From Paralithodes platypus (lineage: Eukaryota > Arthropoda > Malacostraca > Decapoda > Lithodidae): a stretch of DNA of 64,000 bases. The DNA lies in NCBI GenBank assembly GCA_032716605.1, contig CM064509.1, positions 33,479,864 through 33,543,863 of the forward strand. The letters are read 5' to 3'. The notes under the pieces are model-generated. The model was not told the DNA's origin and searched no databases. It worked only from the letters and a program-made list of their open reading frames with translations. The position numbers were made by a program, and so were the translations under genes. Within the stretch, counting starts at the first letter, position 1, and each line of letters begins with the position of its first letter. Shown here in pieces: positions 52,474 to 62,319 of the stretch.

Positions 52474-52774
52474 TTAAGGGGAGGTTTCCACTTGAGGGAT
52501 TTTTTTCTGGCCCCTTTCTCCCTCATGTTTAGCCCCATTGTTTCTGAGATTTTAAGACGTTTTGCCCCATTTCTGTCAATTTTAAGACCTTTCGTGCCAT
52601 TAAGGTGTCGATTTTTTCCTGGCGAGCGATAGCGAGCCTGTAATTTAAGAGGAACCGGCCTCCGGCCGGGACATTTTTCTACCGAAAAATTTACAAATTT
52701 ATCTTGAAAGGGGGTCTAGGGGGTGTAATTTTAAGCTTGAAAACGTAGGGAACAAACTAAATACTTCCCCTTAA
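52474..52774 (+). mobile_element. TTAA-A MITE, full length, short form
   Basis: TTAA at 52474-52477 and 52771-52774. It has two rather than three or more subrepeats (TTTTAAGACGTTTTGCCCC, TTTTAAGACCTTTCGTGCC), an intact core and CCGGCCTCCGGCCGG. It abuts the 40-bp array on the left. Confidence 0.9.
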
Positions 52775-53095
52775 AAGGCTTGGTTGAGATAGTCTGTAGC
52801 CTTTTCATTGGTAGAAGTCCTTCCTAAACTGAAAATAATGATCTAATATAAAGGAGGTCACCGGTACTGGACGGGTTAAAGATAATGACGCGTTTTGACA
52901 GGTGCTTCTGGCTATTATTAGGCGATTTTATGCAATTTATGTAGGATCTGTGGGAATTATGAGGGTGAAGTCTATCTAGATTAACCCTCTGCCTTCCATA
53001 TACCCTTCCCAATCTGAATAAAATTGTCTAGTAATTGCCAGAACACAGAAACAAAAAATGCATAATCGGATCTTGAAAGGGTTAATGTTAAGTAA
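52775..53095. mobile_element. TTAA-D-related block
   Basis: GGTTGAGATAGTCTGTAGCC and AGTCCTTCCTAAACTG are the complement of the 41120-41165 part. A second segment has ACGGGTTAAAGATAATGACG, CTGGCTATTATTAGGCGAT and ends TTGAAAGGGTTAA. Probably two overlapping TTAA-D copies. Confidence 0.5.
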
Positions 53096-53207
53096 ACATT
53101 GGCGTTGGATAAATTAACTTTTTTTCTTCTTTTAAATATCAAACTTTCCAAGGGAGATTATATATATACAACGTGATTCCTAAGTGCATGTATGGCAAGG
53201 TAAAGGC

Positions 53208-53410
53208 GATGTCACACGAACGCTTTTTCCGTCAATTTTTGATGATCAATTTTGTTTTTCAAATTAGTTTTTGGTATTTTTGCATTGTAATCGACAACTA
53301 GAATGAATGTACATTATCTTAGAGACTGAAATAATATATAACTTTTCTTAAGAAGATGCCAGGCTACAATTGCCAGACAAAATTGCCTGAAAAAGCGCTC
53401 GTGTGACACC
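53208..53410. mobile_element. MITE-H, copy 2
   Basis: Ends TGTCACACGAACGCTTTTTC (53210) and the complement of GAAAAAGCGCTCGTGTGACA (53389-53408): inverted repeats of about 33 bp with few mismatches. About 200 bp, non-coding. Copy 1 is at 1411-1605. Confidence 0.75.
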
Positions 53411-53624
53411 AGATTTTAAGTGTTGCACCCTCTGGGCGCCACCCGTTCCCTGGAGTTCTCTCCAAGGTAACTAACTGGGCACCGGAAATGGCATAGTCTG
53501 CTTCTAATAATATTGAAGTCAGGTCAGGTGAAGGTATTTAGGGATAAGCCTGGACAACTGCACCTCGTATCTTACTTGGTAGTGTATTCTATCTATCTAT
53601 CTATCTATATGCTCAGGCCCAATC

Positions 53625-53735
53625 CCCATTTTTATTTTTATTTTTTATTTTATTCTATTTTATTATTTAGTTCCTTTTTTCTTGGGGGTGGCCGACTCAA
53701 GACAGAGCAAGAACAGGGAAAAACGAGACGGTAGT
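53625..53735 (-). mobile_element. retroelement 3' end with A-rich tail
   Basis: A T/A-rich tract (TTTATTTTTATTTTTTATTT) followed by GGGGGTGGCCGACTCAAGAC, as at 5571-5650. A (TATC)n patch precedes it at about 53590. Confidence 0.5.
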
Positions 53736-53788
53736 GTATTGGCGGGTAGGATTATTTGTCATGTTCCTGTGTATACAACCCTTATTTT

Positions 53789-53795
<7 letters not shown>

Positions 53796-53850
<55 letters not shown>
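53796..53850. repeat. (GT)n microsatellite
   Basis: About 28 units; a smaller TGTGTG cluster follows near 53885-53912. Confidence 0.95.
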
Positions 53851-53853
<3 letters not shown>

Positions 53854-54009
53854 GTGAGGGTTATTCTGTATATACGCTAGGTGTATGTGTATGTGTGTAG
53901 GTGTGTGTGTGTTAAAGAGAATGTACGTGTTATATAAATACCAAAGGTCAAAGGGTAGAGAGGTATTAAAGAGTAGGTAAGGAAACAAAAAAGTTGTGAG
54001 GGAATGAAA

Positions 54010-54530
54010 GGAGTCTGGAGTGTATTGTGGGGCTGGCAGAGAGGGGGAGGAGAGGGAGGGGAGGGGAAAGGAAGGATGGAGAGGGGAGAGGAGAACTGAG
54101 GAGAAGAAGGTAGGGGAAGGGAGGTGGGGAGAGGAGTGACGACGAGAGAGAGAAGGGGATGGGAACAAGAACTGGTGAGAGAAAGGAAGTGGAGGGAAGG
54201 GGAGGAGAAGGAGGGCTGGGGTGGGAGGGGGAGAGGAAGGGGAGTAGAAGGAGGGCAGGGGGGATCGGAAGGAAGGAGAGGAGAAGGAGGGCTGGTGGTG
54301 GTGGGGGGGAGAGGAAGGGGAGTAGAAGGAGGGCAGGGGGGATCGGAAGGAAGGAGAGGAGAAGGAGGGCTGGTGGTGGGGGGGGGGGAGGGAGGGAGAA
54401 GGAGGGGGGGGGGGGGGGAGGAAGGGGAGTAGGAGGGCTGGGGTGCGGAAGGAAGGGGAGGAAAAGGAGGGCTGGGGAGAGGGGGGGGGGGGGGGGGGAG
54501 GTAGGAAGGGGAGGTTAGGGGCCGAGGCTT
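54010..54530. repeat. G/A tract with 98-bp duplication and G-runs
   Basis: Purine-only over long stretches. GGGCAGGGGGGATCGGAAGG and its surroundings occur twice (near 54253 and 54331). G(10) or longer runs near 54378, 54405 and 54480. Pro/Ser/Leu frames on the complement are artefacts. Confidence 0.9.
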
Positions 54531-54538
54531 AGAGTGCA

Positions 54539-54910
54539 TTAAAGGGGGTCACCGGCTTTTTTTTTATCTTTCTCTCCTTTTCTCTCTTTCCCTGGCTTGT
54601 ATCCATTCGGTCCCATTCAGCCAACTGTTTTAAGACGTTTATCCCCATCCAGGTGACGATTTCTTACTGGTGAGCGATAGTGAGCCAGCATTGTATGGAC
54701 AAATCCGGCTTCGCCGGAGCCATTTTTCAATAAAAAAATGTACAAATTTAGCTTGCTGTCAAAACATATGCTGGCTCGCTGCCGCTCGCCAGGAAAATAT
54801 TGACACCTGGATGGGCGTAAACGTCTTAAAACAGTAGGCTGAATGGGGCCGAATGGATACAAGCCAAAGAGAGAGGGAGAGAAAGAGAGAACAAAAGTGG
54901 GCTCCCTTAA
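54539..54910 (-). mobile_element. TTAA-B MITE, full length
   Basis: TTAA at 54539-54542 and 54907-54910. Starts AGGGGGTCACCGGC and ends GTGGGCTCCC, with CCGGCTTCGCCGG and both cores (left one TACTGGTGAGCGATAGTGAG). Confidence 0.9.
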
Positions 54911-54949
54911 GAGAGTTAGGTGAGGGACGAAAAAAATGAAGTTATGAAA

Positions 54950-55100
54950 GCGAAGAGGACATGGAGGTGGATGAGAAGGACAAAAGCTATGGTCCCCCTT
55001 TAAAGCTATGGTCCCCCTTTAAAGCTATGGTCCCCCCTTAAAGTGAATGGAGGTGGATGAGAAGGACAAAAGCTATGGTCCCCCCCCTTAAAGTGAATTC
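54950..55100. repeat. small tandem repeat AAAGCTATGGTCCCCC
   Basis: AAAGCTATGGTCCCCCTTT three to four times, and a longer duplicate GGAGGTGGATGAGAAGGACA at 54963 and 55049. Confidence 0.85.
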
Positions 55101-55204
55101 CTTGAAGGTTAGACTAAATATAGATCTCTCCTATTTCATTCCAAAATCCATATACTGTATTGACATCCCAGGTTAATTACAACATTCAGCACAATTAGGT
55201 TTTA

Positions 55205-55395
55205 ATACCTTTGATTCTGGCTGAAAATTAAACTATTTTATGCAGCTTAAGAAGGACCCGTGTTACTCAGAGGGTTTATTTAGATGCTATTGATCCCTTT
55301 GAGTCCCGTAAGTATATTATAAGCTAAAGAAAATAATTTAATGGTGACCATAATATGATGAAAACAAGGTCATCGTGCTGAAGGGGTACATTTTA
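55205..55395. mobile_element. TTAA-D-like piece
   Basis: CAGCTTAAGAAGGACCCGTG, GATTCTGGCTGAAAATTAAAC and TGCTGAAGGGGTACA resemble TTAA-D in order. Confidence 0.4.
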
Positions 55396-55539
55396 TTGTT
55401 TTTTTATTATTTTATTATTCTAGTAAAATATAATATATAAATACAGTGTAGTACATCATCAATTTTACTCTGATACATGTGTACTGGTATGTATTATATG
55501 TGACAATACCTTAGGTTAGGATATTATATCGTCGTTTGT

Positions 55540-55807
55540 GTTCACTACGGTCGTGGTTACGCTTGCGTCTAATTTGACTGATTTCGTGTCCGAAATTAAG
55601 GCATCAATCATATAAATATCCTTAACCTAACCTAGCCTAACCGCCCCCCCCCCCCCCTGAATAGCCCATTAGTGGGGTATTCAGGGGAAGTAGGTTAGAT
55701 TGGGTGAGGCTAAGGTAATTTAAATGATTTATGCCATATTATTTATCTATATTATTCAAAAATATATCGGTCCAATTAGCGCAAACGTAACCGCGAGTGA
55801 CGCTACG
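55540..55807. mobile_element. foldback element FB3
   Basis: Outer arms 55543-55583 and 55769-55807 (GTGGTTACGCTTGCG against CGCAAACGTAACCGC) and inner arms 55600-55643 and 55692-55735 (CCTTAACCTAACCTAGCC against GGTTAGATTGGGTGAGGCTA). The centre has C(14) and a CCCTGAATA...TATTCAGGG hairpin. TTAGG-like words occur in the inner arms. Confidence 0.75.
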
Positions 55808-55825
55808 CCATTATCATATTTATTA

Positions 55826-55843
55826 ATATTATTCTTATTATTC

Positions 55844-55878
<35 letters not shown>
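55826..55878. repeat. (TTA)n microsatellite
   Basis: About 15 units. Confidence 0.95.
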
Positions 55879-56112
55879 TTTATTAGATTCCTCCCAAATC
55901 AATCTCTCTCTTTAGGTAGCTTTCAATTTACTAAAAGAGGGACGCTCAGGGTTCTTAAAGTATATGGACCTTGAATTCGGATCTCGTCTTTTTTTCCTAT
56001 ATGCTGAAAGGGTTGTCTTTATGCTGCCTTTCATATCTTGAGAGCCCTTCTTCGTACTTACAAAAAATACCAATCTTTTAGTCTTACGATTTGTGACTCT
56101 AGTCGATTCTTG

Positions 56113-56302
56113 TCCAGCTGATGGTAAATTGAACCCCTTAGCAACTTATTTCTCGATGCTTAGTGACAAAATGTGAAACTACTATGTCTCTGTGTCATGA
56201 TAATGCCATGTTTTCATAATTAACACCAGGATTAGCTATACAATCTTCGTAATAACTGAGTAAAGAAGATGGGTCGAGCATATCAAATTACCATCAGCTG
56301 GA
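56113..56302. mobile_element. MITE-G, complete
   Basis: Ends TCCAGCTGATGGTAAATTG and the complement of CAAATTACCATCAGCTGGA: 19-bp inverted repeats with one mismatch, 190 bp apart. Interior AAACTACTATGTCTCTGTGT and GAGTAAAGAAGATGG recur at 58760-58950. Non-coding. Confidence 0.75.
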
Positions 56303-56412
56303 GACAAAAATTACTATAGCGTTTTTGGTTTGTTTACCTTGTTACTAATAGTGCTGTGTTCGACCTGTCTGTCATCCACGCTTGCTGGCTATGACATTGG
56401 ATACAAATCATT

Positions 56413-56771
56413 TTAAGGGAGCCCACTTCGCTTTTTTTCTTCTCTTTCTCTCCCTCTCTCTTTGGCTTGTATCCATTCGGCCCCATTCAGCCTACTGTTT
56501 TAGGACGTTTACCCCCATACAGGTGTCAATATGTATATATTTTGGTTTTGACAGCAAGCTAAATTTTTACATTTTTCTATAGAAAAATGTCTCCGGCGAA
56601 GCTGGATTTCTCCATACAATGTTAGCTCGCTATCGCTCGCCAGGAAAAAATCAACACCTGGATGGGGATAAACGTCTTAAAACAGTTGGCTGAATGGGGC
56701 CGAATGGATACAAGCCAGGGAAAGAGAGAAAAAGAGAGAAAGATAAACAAAAAGCCGGTGACCCTCCTTAA
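56413..56771 (+). mobile_element. TTAA-B MITE, left inner core deleted
   Basis: TTAA at 56413-56416 and 56768-56771. The left inner core (CCTGGCGAGCGGTAGC) is missing between GGTGTCAATATG and TATATTTTGG, while the right core is intact. Confidence 0.88.
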
Positions 56772-57164
56772 TATGAAATGTTCTAATAACATATTGAATT
56801 TAGCTACAAAAGGTTGATTGTTGCCCCCTCATTAGGAAGGGGGGGGGGGGTAATGAAGGGCGAGGTGGTGCAAGAGGTGTAATGTAAATATACCGAACAT
56901 TAAACAATACGTTGTTAATGTGGAAGGTTGCAGATTTCGTCAAATTAATATTAATGTTTTTAGAATATAAGTCTTTTTATATCTTTCTAAATTTAAATTA
57001 TTAACAGCCACACCGGATATTGTTCGCAAACGTCTATTAAAATGTAATTTGCAAATCCCTTTTCATGCCAATGATGAACATGGTCATATGCCATTAATGT
57101 AATCAAGAGACCTAGTAGATGGTGTACCACGTAAGGTTTGATTTAGTGTATAATAAGCATATTA
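56772..57164. other. unassigned spacer
   Basis: About 390 bp; a G(10) run near 56840. Nothing recognised. Confidence 0.3.
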
Positions 57165-57324
57165 AATCTCTCTCTCTCTCTATCTATCTATCTGTCTATA
57201 TCTATCTGTCTATCTATATCTCTCTATCTCTCTATCTCTCTATATATCTGTCTATATCTACCAATCTATCTATCTGTCTATATCTACCAATCTATCTATC
57301 TGTCTATATATCTATCTATCTATT

Positions 57325-57389
<65 letters not shown>

Positions 57390-57478
57390 CCAATCTATCT
57401 ACCAATCTATCTATCTGTCTATATCTCTCTCTCTCTCGTCCTCATCTCTCGCTCATCTCTCTCTCGGATCTGCTCTCG

Positions 57479-57515
<37 letters not shown>
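57165..57515. repeat. (TC)n/(TATC)n compound microsatellite
   Basis: CTATCTGTCTATATCTACCA phrases repeated, mixed with pure TC runs. Confidence 0.92.
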
Positions 57516-57689
57516 GTCCCGCGTTGTTGTAATAACTTGCCTACAAGAGACGGACCCATAATTACCTACCAGGCTGAACCTTGAAGCCATACTCTTATAA
57601 TGGCTATAGACCCGTTGAATTTAGCTTTGGTTAAAACCCTGTTGAAACACCCAGCGACGTGGTGTGTTATATCTTATGCTATCTATGTT

Positions 57690-57745
57690 TTAGACGATTA
57701 GTAATGTATCTTGGGAAGGATCTGTGGCAGTTTAAAGGGGTTGTT
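57690..57745 (+). mobile_element. TTAA-D-like piece
   Basis: TTAGACGATTAGTAATG, TTGGGAAGGATCTGTGG and TTTAAAGGGG follow TTAA-D order. It precedes a GTTTGTTGTTG patch. Confidence 0.4.
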
Positions 57746-57897
57746 TGTTGTTTGTTTGTTGTTGTTGTTCCACAAGCTGTCCAAATGGCCGTAACAGCCC
57801 GAAGGCCCCGAGTAAGGCCAAAGGCCCATAACGAGACGCCCCCACAGAACTCCTCCCTGCCTTATTAGTGTGTTAGATGGTATCCGTTCTCTAAGGC

Positions 57898-58288
57898 TTA
57901 AGGGGGGACGGTTTGTGGTTCTTTGGTTCAGTTTGGGGTGTCCTTAGAGGTATCCTTCAGAGCAATAAGATTACACCCTGCCGTTGAGCCCCCTTTCAAG
58001 ATAAATTTGTAAATTTTTCGGTAGAAAAATGTCCCCGGGCTGACAGCCGGTTTCCTCTTTAATTACAGGCTCGCTAGATCCGCTCGCCAGTAGAAAATCG
58101 ACAACCTAAATGGCACGAAAGAGTCTTAAAATTGACAGAAATGGGTTAAAGTTCTTATAAATCGTCAGAAATAATTGGGGCGAGACGTCTTTAATATTAG
58201 GAAAACCATGGGGCTAAACATGATGGAGAAGAGGAGTGGTCCATAAACAAATCCCCTCCAAGTGGATATCGGTCCGGTCTCCCCTTAA
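57898..58288 (-). mobile_element. TTAA-A MITE, full length
   Basis: TTAA at 57898-57901 and 58285-58288. Several 1-bp insertions (core GGCTCGCTAGATCCGCTCGCC, AAGAGTCTTAAAAT) show it is older or error-affected. Confidence 0.85.
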
Positions 58289-58341
58289 TTAAAACGTCTA
58301 ACAGTTGCCAGAATGTGATGAGAACGGTACTGAAGGGGTTA
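58285..58341 (-). mobile_element. TTAA-D terminal piece
   Basis: AACGTCTAACAGTTGCCAGA and GGTACTGAAGGGGTTAA; the reverse complement opens TTAACCCCTTCAGTACCG like the 41036 piece. It directly follows the TTAA-A end, which suggests TTAA-A landed inside TTAA-D. Confidence 0.55.
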
Positions 58342-58354
58342 ATCTTCCCATAGG

Positions 58355-58650
58355 AGGTCGCTTTTTATGGACCCCCTTCTCCTTCATGTTTAGCATATTA
58401 GTTTTGAAATGATCAGACGTTCCTTCTATTAGTTTGTCGATGCTAAGACCTTTCACCCCCTTTATTTTGTCAATATTTAGACTGTTCGTGCCATTTAGGT
58501 GTCAGATTTTTTTCCTGACAAGCAATAGCGAGCCTGTAATTTTCGAAGGACTCGGCTTTCGGCCAGGGAAATTTTTCTACCGAAAAATGTACAAATTTAT
58601 CTTGAAAAGGGATCTACAGTAGGGGGTGGTATTTTAAGCTTGATGGAGGG
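58355..58650 (+). mobile_element. TTAA-A MITE, ends eroded
   Basis: GGACCCCCTTCTCCTTCATG, subrepeats, a diverged core (CCTGACAAGCAATAGCGAGC), TTTCTACCGAAAAATGTAC and the AAGCTTGATGGAGG tail. No clear TTAA termini. Confidence 0.75.
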
Positions 58651-58759
58651 GTCTATTACTCTAATAGTGCGGGTCTGGTTTTTTCTGTGTTTTTTTTGTG
58701 TTTCTGTGTCTGTTCGCGGGGAGCGGTTTTCCCACGCTGACGTCATAAATTGAATCCTC

Positions 58760-58950
58760 TTAGTTAGCGTGATTTCTCGATACTTAATGGGGATATTTGA
58801 ATGAAACTACTATGTCTGTGTGTCGTATTACTGCCAAGTTTTCTTCATAATTAAGTCGAGCATATTTCGGCTAACACATATAATACCTTATAGCTGAGTA
58901 ACCAAGATAGTAACATGGCTATTTACCCTCAGCTTGGAAAAAAATAGACT
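58760..58950. mobile_element. MITE-G-like interior
   Basis: TTTCTCGATACTTAATGGGG, GAAACTACTATGTCTGTGTG and AGCTGAGTAACCAAGATAG parallel the interior of 56113-56302. Ends are not clear (CCTCAGCTTGG on the right). Confidence 0.5.
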
Positions 58951-59500
58951 ATAGTGAGGAAACTCAAAAATAAATGAATAACATACTGGTAATTAATAGA
59001 CCCAAAAACAAGCACTACGCCCTTAAGAAATGGTGAATATTCCAACTACAGGGTTTGGAGGATGGTCTGCGGGTAAAAGATAACAACATTCACAACACAT
59101 TCCAAAGAAGTCGCATATGATTGCACGAGGGAAATTTTGGGCTTTCTAGTGGTTTTGTTTACATAATTCAGTTCTTAGAAATTCTGGGTTGGGTTTACAT
59201 AGTTGGGTCGCCCGTTTAATATTAATTAAAGGTTTGTTTTTGGGGTATAATATATATATAGTATATATATATTATAGATATATATATAGTTCGTGTGGGG
59301 GTATTATATATACTAGTCATATATATACTGTATAGGTCTTATATAATGGGTATAAAACGTAGGTAGTCGGTGTTCTTTTCTGCGTCTTTGTCCCTGGGTT
59401 GGATAAATTGGTGGAGTTTTTCTGTTTGGGTTCCTGTGTTCGCGCGTTGTCTCCGCGGTTCGTGGCGTGTTGTTCTATTACTCGCCAGCGTACAGGGGGT
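58951..59500. other. unassigned spacer with (AT)n patch
   Basis: TATA-rich at about 59250-59335; otherwise nothing recognised. Confidence 0.3.
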
Positions 59501-59760
59501 GTGTGGAGGGAGGGGGTGACAGAGGAGGGGGGAAGGTGGACGTGGACGTGGACTGTTGGAGGGGGTGACAGGGGTAGGGTATGGTGGGGTGGGAGGGTAG
59601 GGGGGGTAACATGAGGAAGTTGGGATGAGGGGGAGGGGTGGTAGTGGGGCCTAGTGTGGAGTAGGGGATGTGGTTCACCAGGGAAGGAGGATGGGGGTGG
59701 TGGAAGTGGAGGGTGGAAGGAGAGGCCAAGGATAGGGGGGGGGGGGGGGGAGTGGGTGCA
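59501..59760. repeat. G-rich tract
   Basis: GGAGGGGGTGACA duplicated near 59506 and 59560, GTGGACGTGGACGTGGAC, and a G(14) run near 59738-59751. Confidence 0.8.
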
Positions 59761-59807
59761 GCCATTGGATCTATGTGCCATGCTGTTCGTTAACACCACA
59801 CAGATAG

Positions 59808-60800
59808 CTGCACCCCCCCCCCTGGCCCGTCTGGCCCGCCTCTCTCTCTCAATTCCGCGCTTCTCTCTCTACGTGCCTCCGTTCGTGCGGGGGTGCTCTC
59901 GATCCAACCACCAAAAATCGTGGGTGTCACGTCGTATCGGTCGTGAGTCTCTCTCTCTCCCACTCTCGTGCTCTCTCTCTCTCTCGCTTTGGGGTTTGCG
60001 TGCTTTATCCTTGGTCTCTCTTCGTTCTTTTGTTCTCCTCGTCTCCCTCTCTGCCCCTCTCTCCTCTCGTTCTCCTTCTCTCGGGTCGCTTCTCCTTCCG
60101 GGGTGTTGTCTCTCTTTCGTTTCTCCTTTATCTTCGCTTCCTCTCCTCTCCCATTCTCTCTCTCTCTCGGTCTCTCGGGTTTTTTTCCCCGTTTTCTTTT
60201 TTTTTTGCTCCTCTTTGTGGGGTTTGTTTTTTTTTTTTGTGTTTTTTCACTCTTTTTGTCTTCCTTTCCTCCCCTTTTCCCCGCTCTGCCTCCATCCAGT
60301 CTTTCGTGGTCCTTTCTCGTCTGTGTCCTTCACTCTCATGTGTTCTCCTCGCTTTCTTTCGCTCGGTCTTTCTACTGGCTTGCCTCCTCTTCCATCCTCT
60401 CCCTCCCCCCTCTCGGTTCCTGGCCGTCTTCGGCGTCACGTCTCCTCCTCTCCCTCCTCCTCGGGCTGGTCGGTGACCCTTCTCCTTTCCTTCTCTCTCC
60501 CCCCCTCCCTCTCTCTCTCCCCCCCCCTCCCCCCTCCAGCACTCTTCCCTTTCGCCCTCTCTCTGCCTCTCTCCTCTTTTCTCCCCGCTTTTCCTCTCAT
60601 CCCCTTTCTCTTCCTTAGCGCCTCCTTCGTGTGTTTCTGGGTCGCTGCGCCCTCATCGTTCCTCCCCCTCCTCACCTCTCGGGCCTTCTCTCCGCCTCTC
60701 CTCTGGCTCCCTCGTGTGGCGTTGCTGTGTCTGGGCGTATTGGTTTGGTGTTTGGTTGTGGTGCTGTGCTCGTCTCTCTCTCTCTCTCTTTTTAAACACC
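59808..60800. repeat. long pyrimidine (CT/C/T) low-complexity tract
   Basis: About 1 kb very poor in A on the plus strand. A 427-codon frame crosses 59654-60937, but its product is Ser/Leu/Pro/Phe by composition. Equal-length frames exist in other phases, and no domain appears, so no gene is called. Confidence 0.85.
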
Positions 60801-60882
60801 ACCCTGCGCATCTTTTACTCTACTTCCTTTTTCTTTCGCTTCGTCTGTACATTAAAGAGAATTGTTATTTGTCTTTGTTTTG

Positions 60883-60885
<3 letters not shown>

Positions 60886-60928
<43 letters not shown>

Positions 60929-60929
60929 G
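60886..60929. repeat. (ATT)n microsatellite
   Basis: About 14 units. Confidence 0.95.
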
Positions 60930-60930
60930 T

Positions 60931-61140
60931 TCTTTAGAATCCTCTCTAGACCTCCATTAAGCTTTAAAAAGTACTTCCAAGATCCCCGGTCGAGATAAAT
61001 TTGTGCATTTTTCGGCTGAACAATGCTCCTCCTAAATTGCAGGCTCGCTATCGCCAGGAATAAATCTACACCTAAAGGGCACAAAAGGTCATAGCATTGA
61101 TAAAGAAATGAGACGAAAGATATGAAAATAACTCCCTTAA
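60931..61140 (-). mobile_element. TTAA-A MITE, shortened
   Basis: TCTAGACCTCCATTAAGC through a trimmed core (GGCTCGCTATCGCCAGG) to CTCCCTTAA (61137-61140). The CCGG hairpin is deleted. The TTAA is shared with the next element. Confidence 0.75.
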
Positions 61141-61241
61141 GGGTCAATATTATCCTGGCGAGCGATAGCGAGCCTGTAGTTTAGGAGTAACCGGCATTCA
61201 GCCATAATATTTGTGTATAACGAAAAAAAAAAATATTATCT

Positions 61242-61278
<37 letters not shown>

Positions 61279-61305
61279 CTTGATGGAGGTCTAGGGGGAT
61301 ACATA
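61137..61305 (+). mobile_element. TTAA-A MITE, internally deleted
   Basis: TTAAGGGTCAATATTATCC goes straight to the core (CCTGGCGAGCGATAGCGAGC), skipping the subrepeats. A T(30) run replaces part of the right side before AAGCTTGATGGAGGTCTAGG. Confidence 0.7.
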
Positions 61306-61388
61306 ACTAACAGACACACGAAAGCATCTTACACACGTGATACATGTTCATAGGTATAACTAGTAAAAAAGGAACGTTAGAAGGGCAC

Positions 61389-61845
61389 TTAAGTGTGGAG
61401 ATTTCCTACTTGAGGGTGATTTATTGTTTTTGTCAGGACGTCCTTTCTTCTTCCTCATTGGTGGTTGGTTGATTTGTGGGGGGTTGTTGGAGGTTGTTTT
61501 GTCTTGTTTTCGGTTTGTTTAGCCGTGTCATCTGGTTTTTTCCGGTTAATTTTAAGGACTGTTTTGCCTCCCATTATTTTTGAAACGATTTTTAAGAAAG
61601 TTCAAACCCATTTCGTATGGTTTCATTTTAAGAGCCTTTCGTGGCAGGTGTGGCCTGCCCGAGGATATAGGTGGGTCGATTTTATCCTGGCGAGCGATAG
61701 CGAGCCTGTAATTGAAGAGGAACCGGCTTTCAGCCGGGAAATTTTTCTACCGAAAAATGTACAAATTTATCTTGAAAGGGACTCAAGGGGGTGTAATCTT
61801 AAGCTTGAAGGATATCTAGGGACCAAACTAAATACCTCTCCTTAA
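61389..61845 (+). mobile_element. TTAA-A MITE, long form
   Basis: TTAA at 61389-61392 and 61842-61845. About 457 bp because of short insertions in the subrepeat part (GGTTGTTGGAGGTTG and others). Core and CCGGCTTTCAGCCGG are intact. The right half is very close to 40598-40934. Confidence 0.85.
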
Positions 61846-61964
61846 ATACATGATACGTAACACTTGACAATATCCCCATGAAGGGTGGACATATTGTGAC
61901 TCTAGTAGCCTACAGCTTAGGGATGGTTAGAATAGACATGAGTTTGTTCTATGTTATCCTTTTA

Positions 61965-62214
61965 CTCCGTATGGTTACCCCTTTGATAGTATGGTATTCC
62001 GTATGGTTACCCCTTTCATAGTATGGTATTCCGTATGGTTACCCCTTTGATAGTATGGTATTCCGTATGGTTACCCCTTTGATAGTATGGTATTCCGTAT
62101 GGTTACCCCTTTGATAGTATGGTATTCCGTATGGTTACCCCTTTGATAGTATGGTATTCCGTATGGTTACCCCTTTCATAGTATGGTATTCCGTATGGTT
62201 ACCCCTTTCATAGT
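61965..62214. repeat. 32-bp minisatellite, about 8 units, cut by gap
   Basis: Unit TATGGTTACCCCTTTGATAG plus TATGGTATTCCG, with CATAG variants. It runs directly into the assembly gap, so true length is unknown. Confidence 0.95.
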
Positions 62215-62314
62215 NNNNNNNNNNNNNNNNNNNNNNNNNNNNNNNNNNNNNNNNNNNNNNNNNNNNNNNNNNNNNNNNNNNNNNNNNNNNNNNNNNNNNN
62301 NNNNNNNNNNNNNN
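62215..62314. other. assembly gap of 100 N
   Basis: Exactly 100 N, a common placeholder for a gap of unknown size. Confidence 0.98.
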
Positions 62315-62319
62315 TAGAG

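Noticed and set aside
59654..60937. 427-codon open frame on the plus strand
   Set aside because: Pyrimidine-rich low complexity; other phases are open at similar length and the product is Ser/Leu/Pro/Phe without domains.
61386..61400. MITE-E terminus (GCACTTAAGTGTGG)
   Set aside because: It is followed by TTAA-A left-end sequence (GAGATTTCCTACTTGAGGG), so it is a variant start of that TTAA-A copy.
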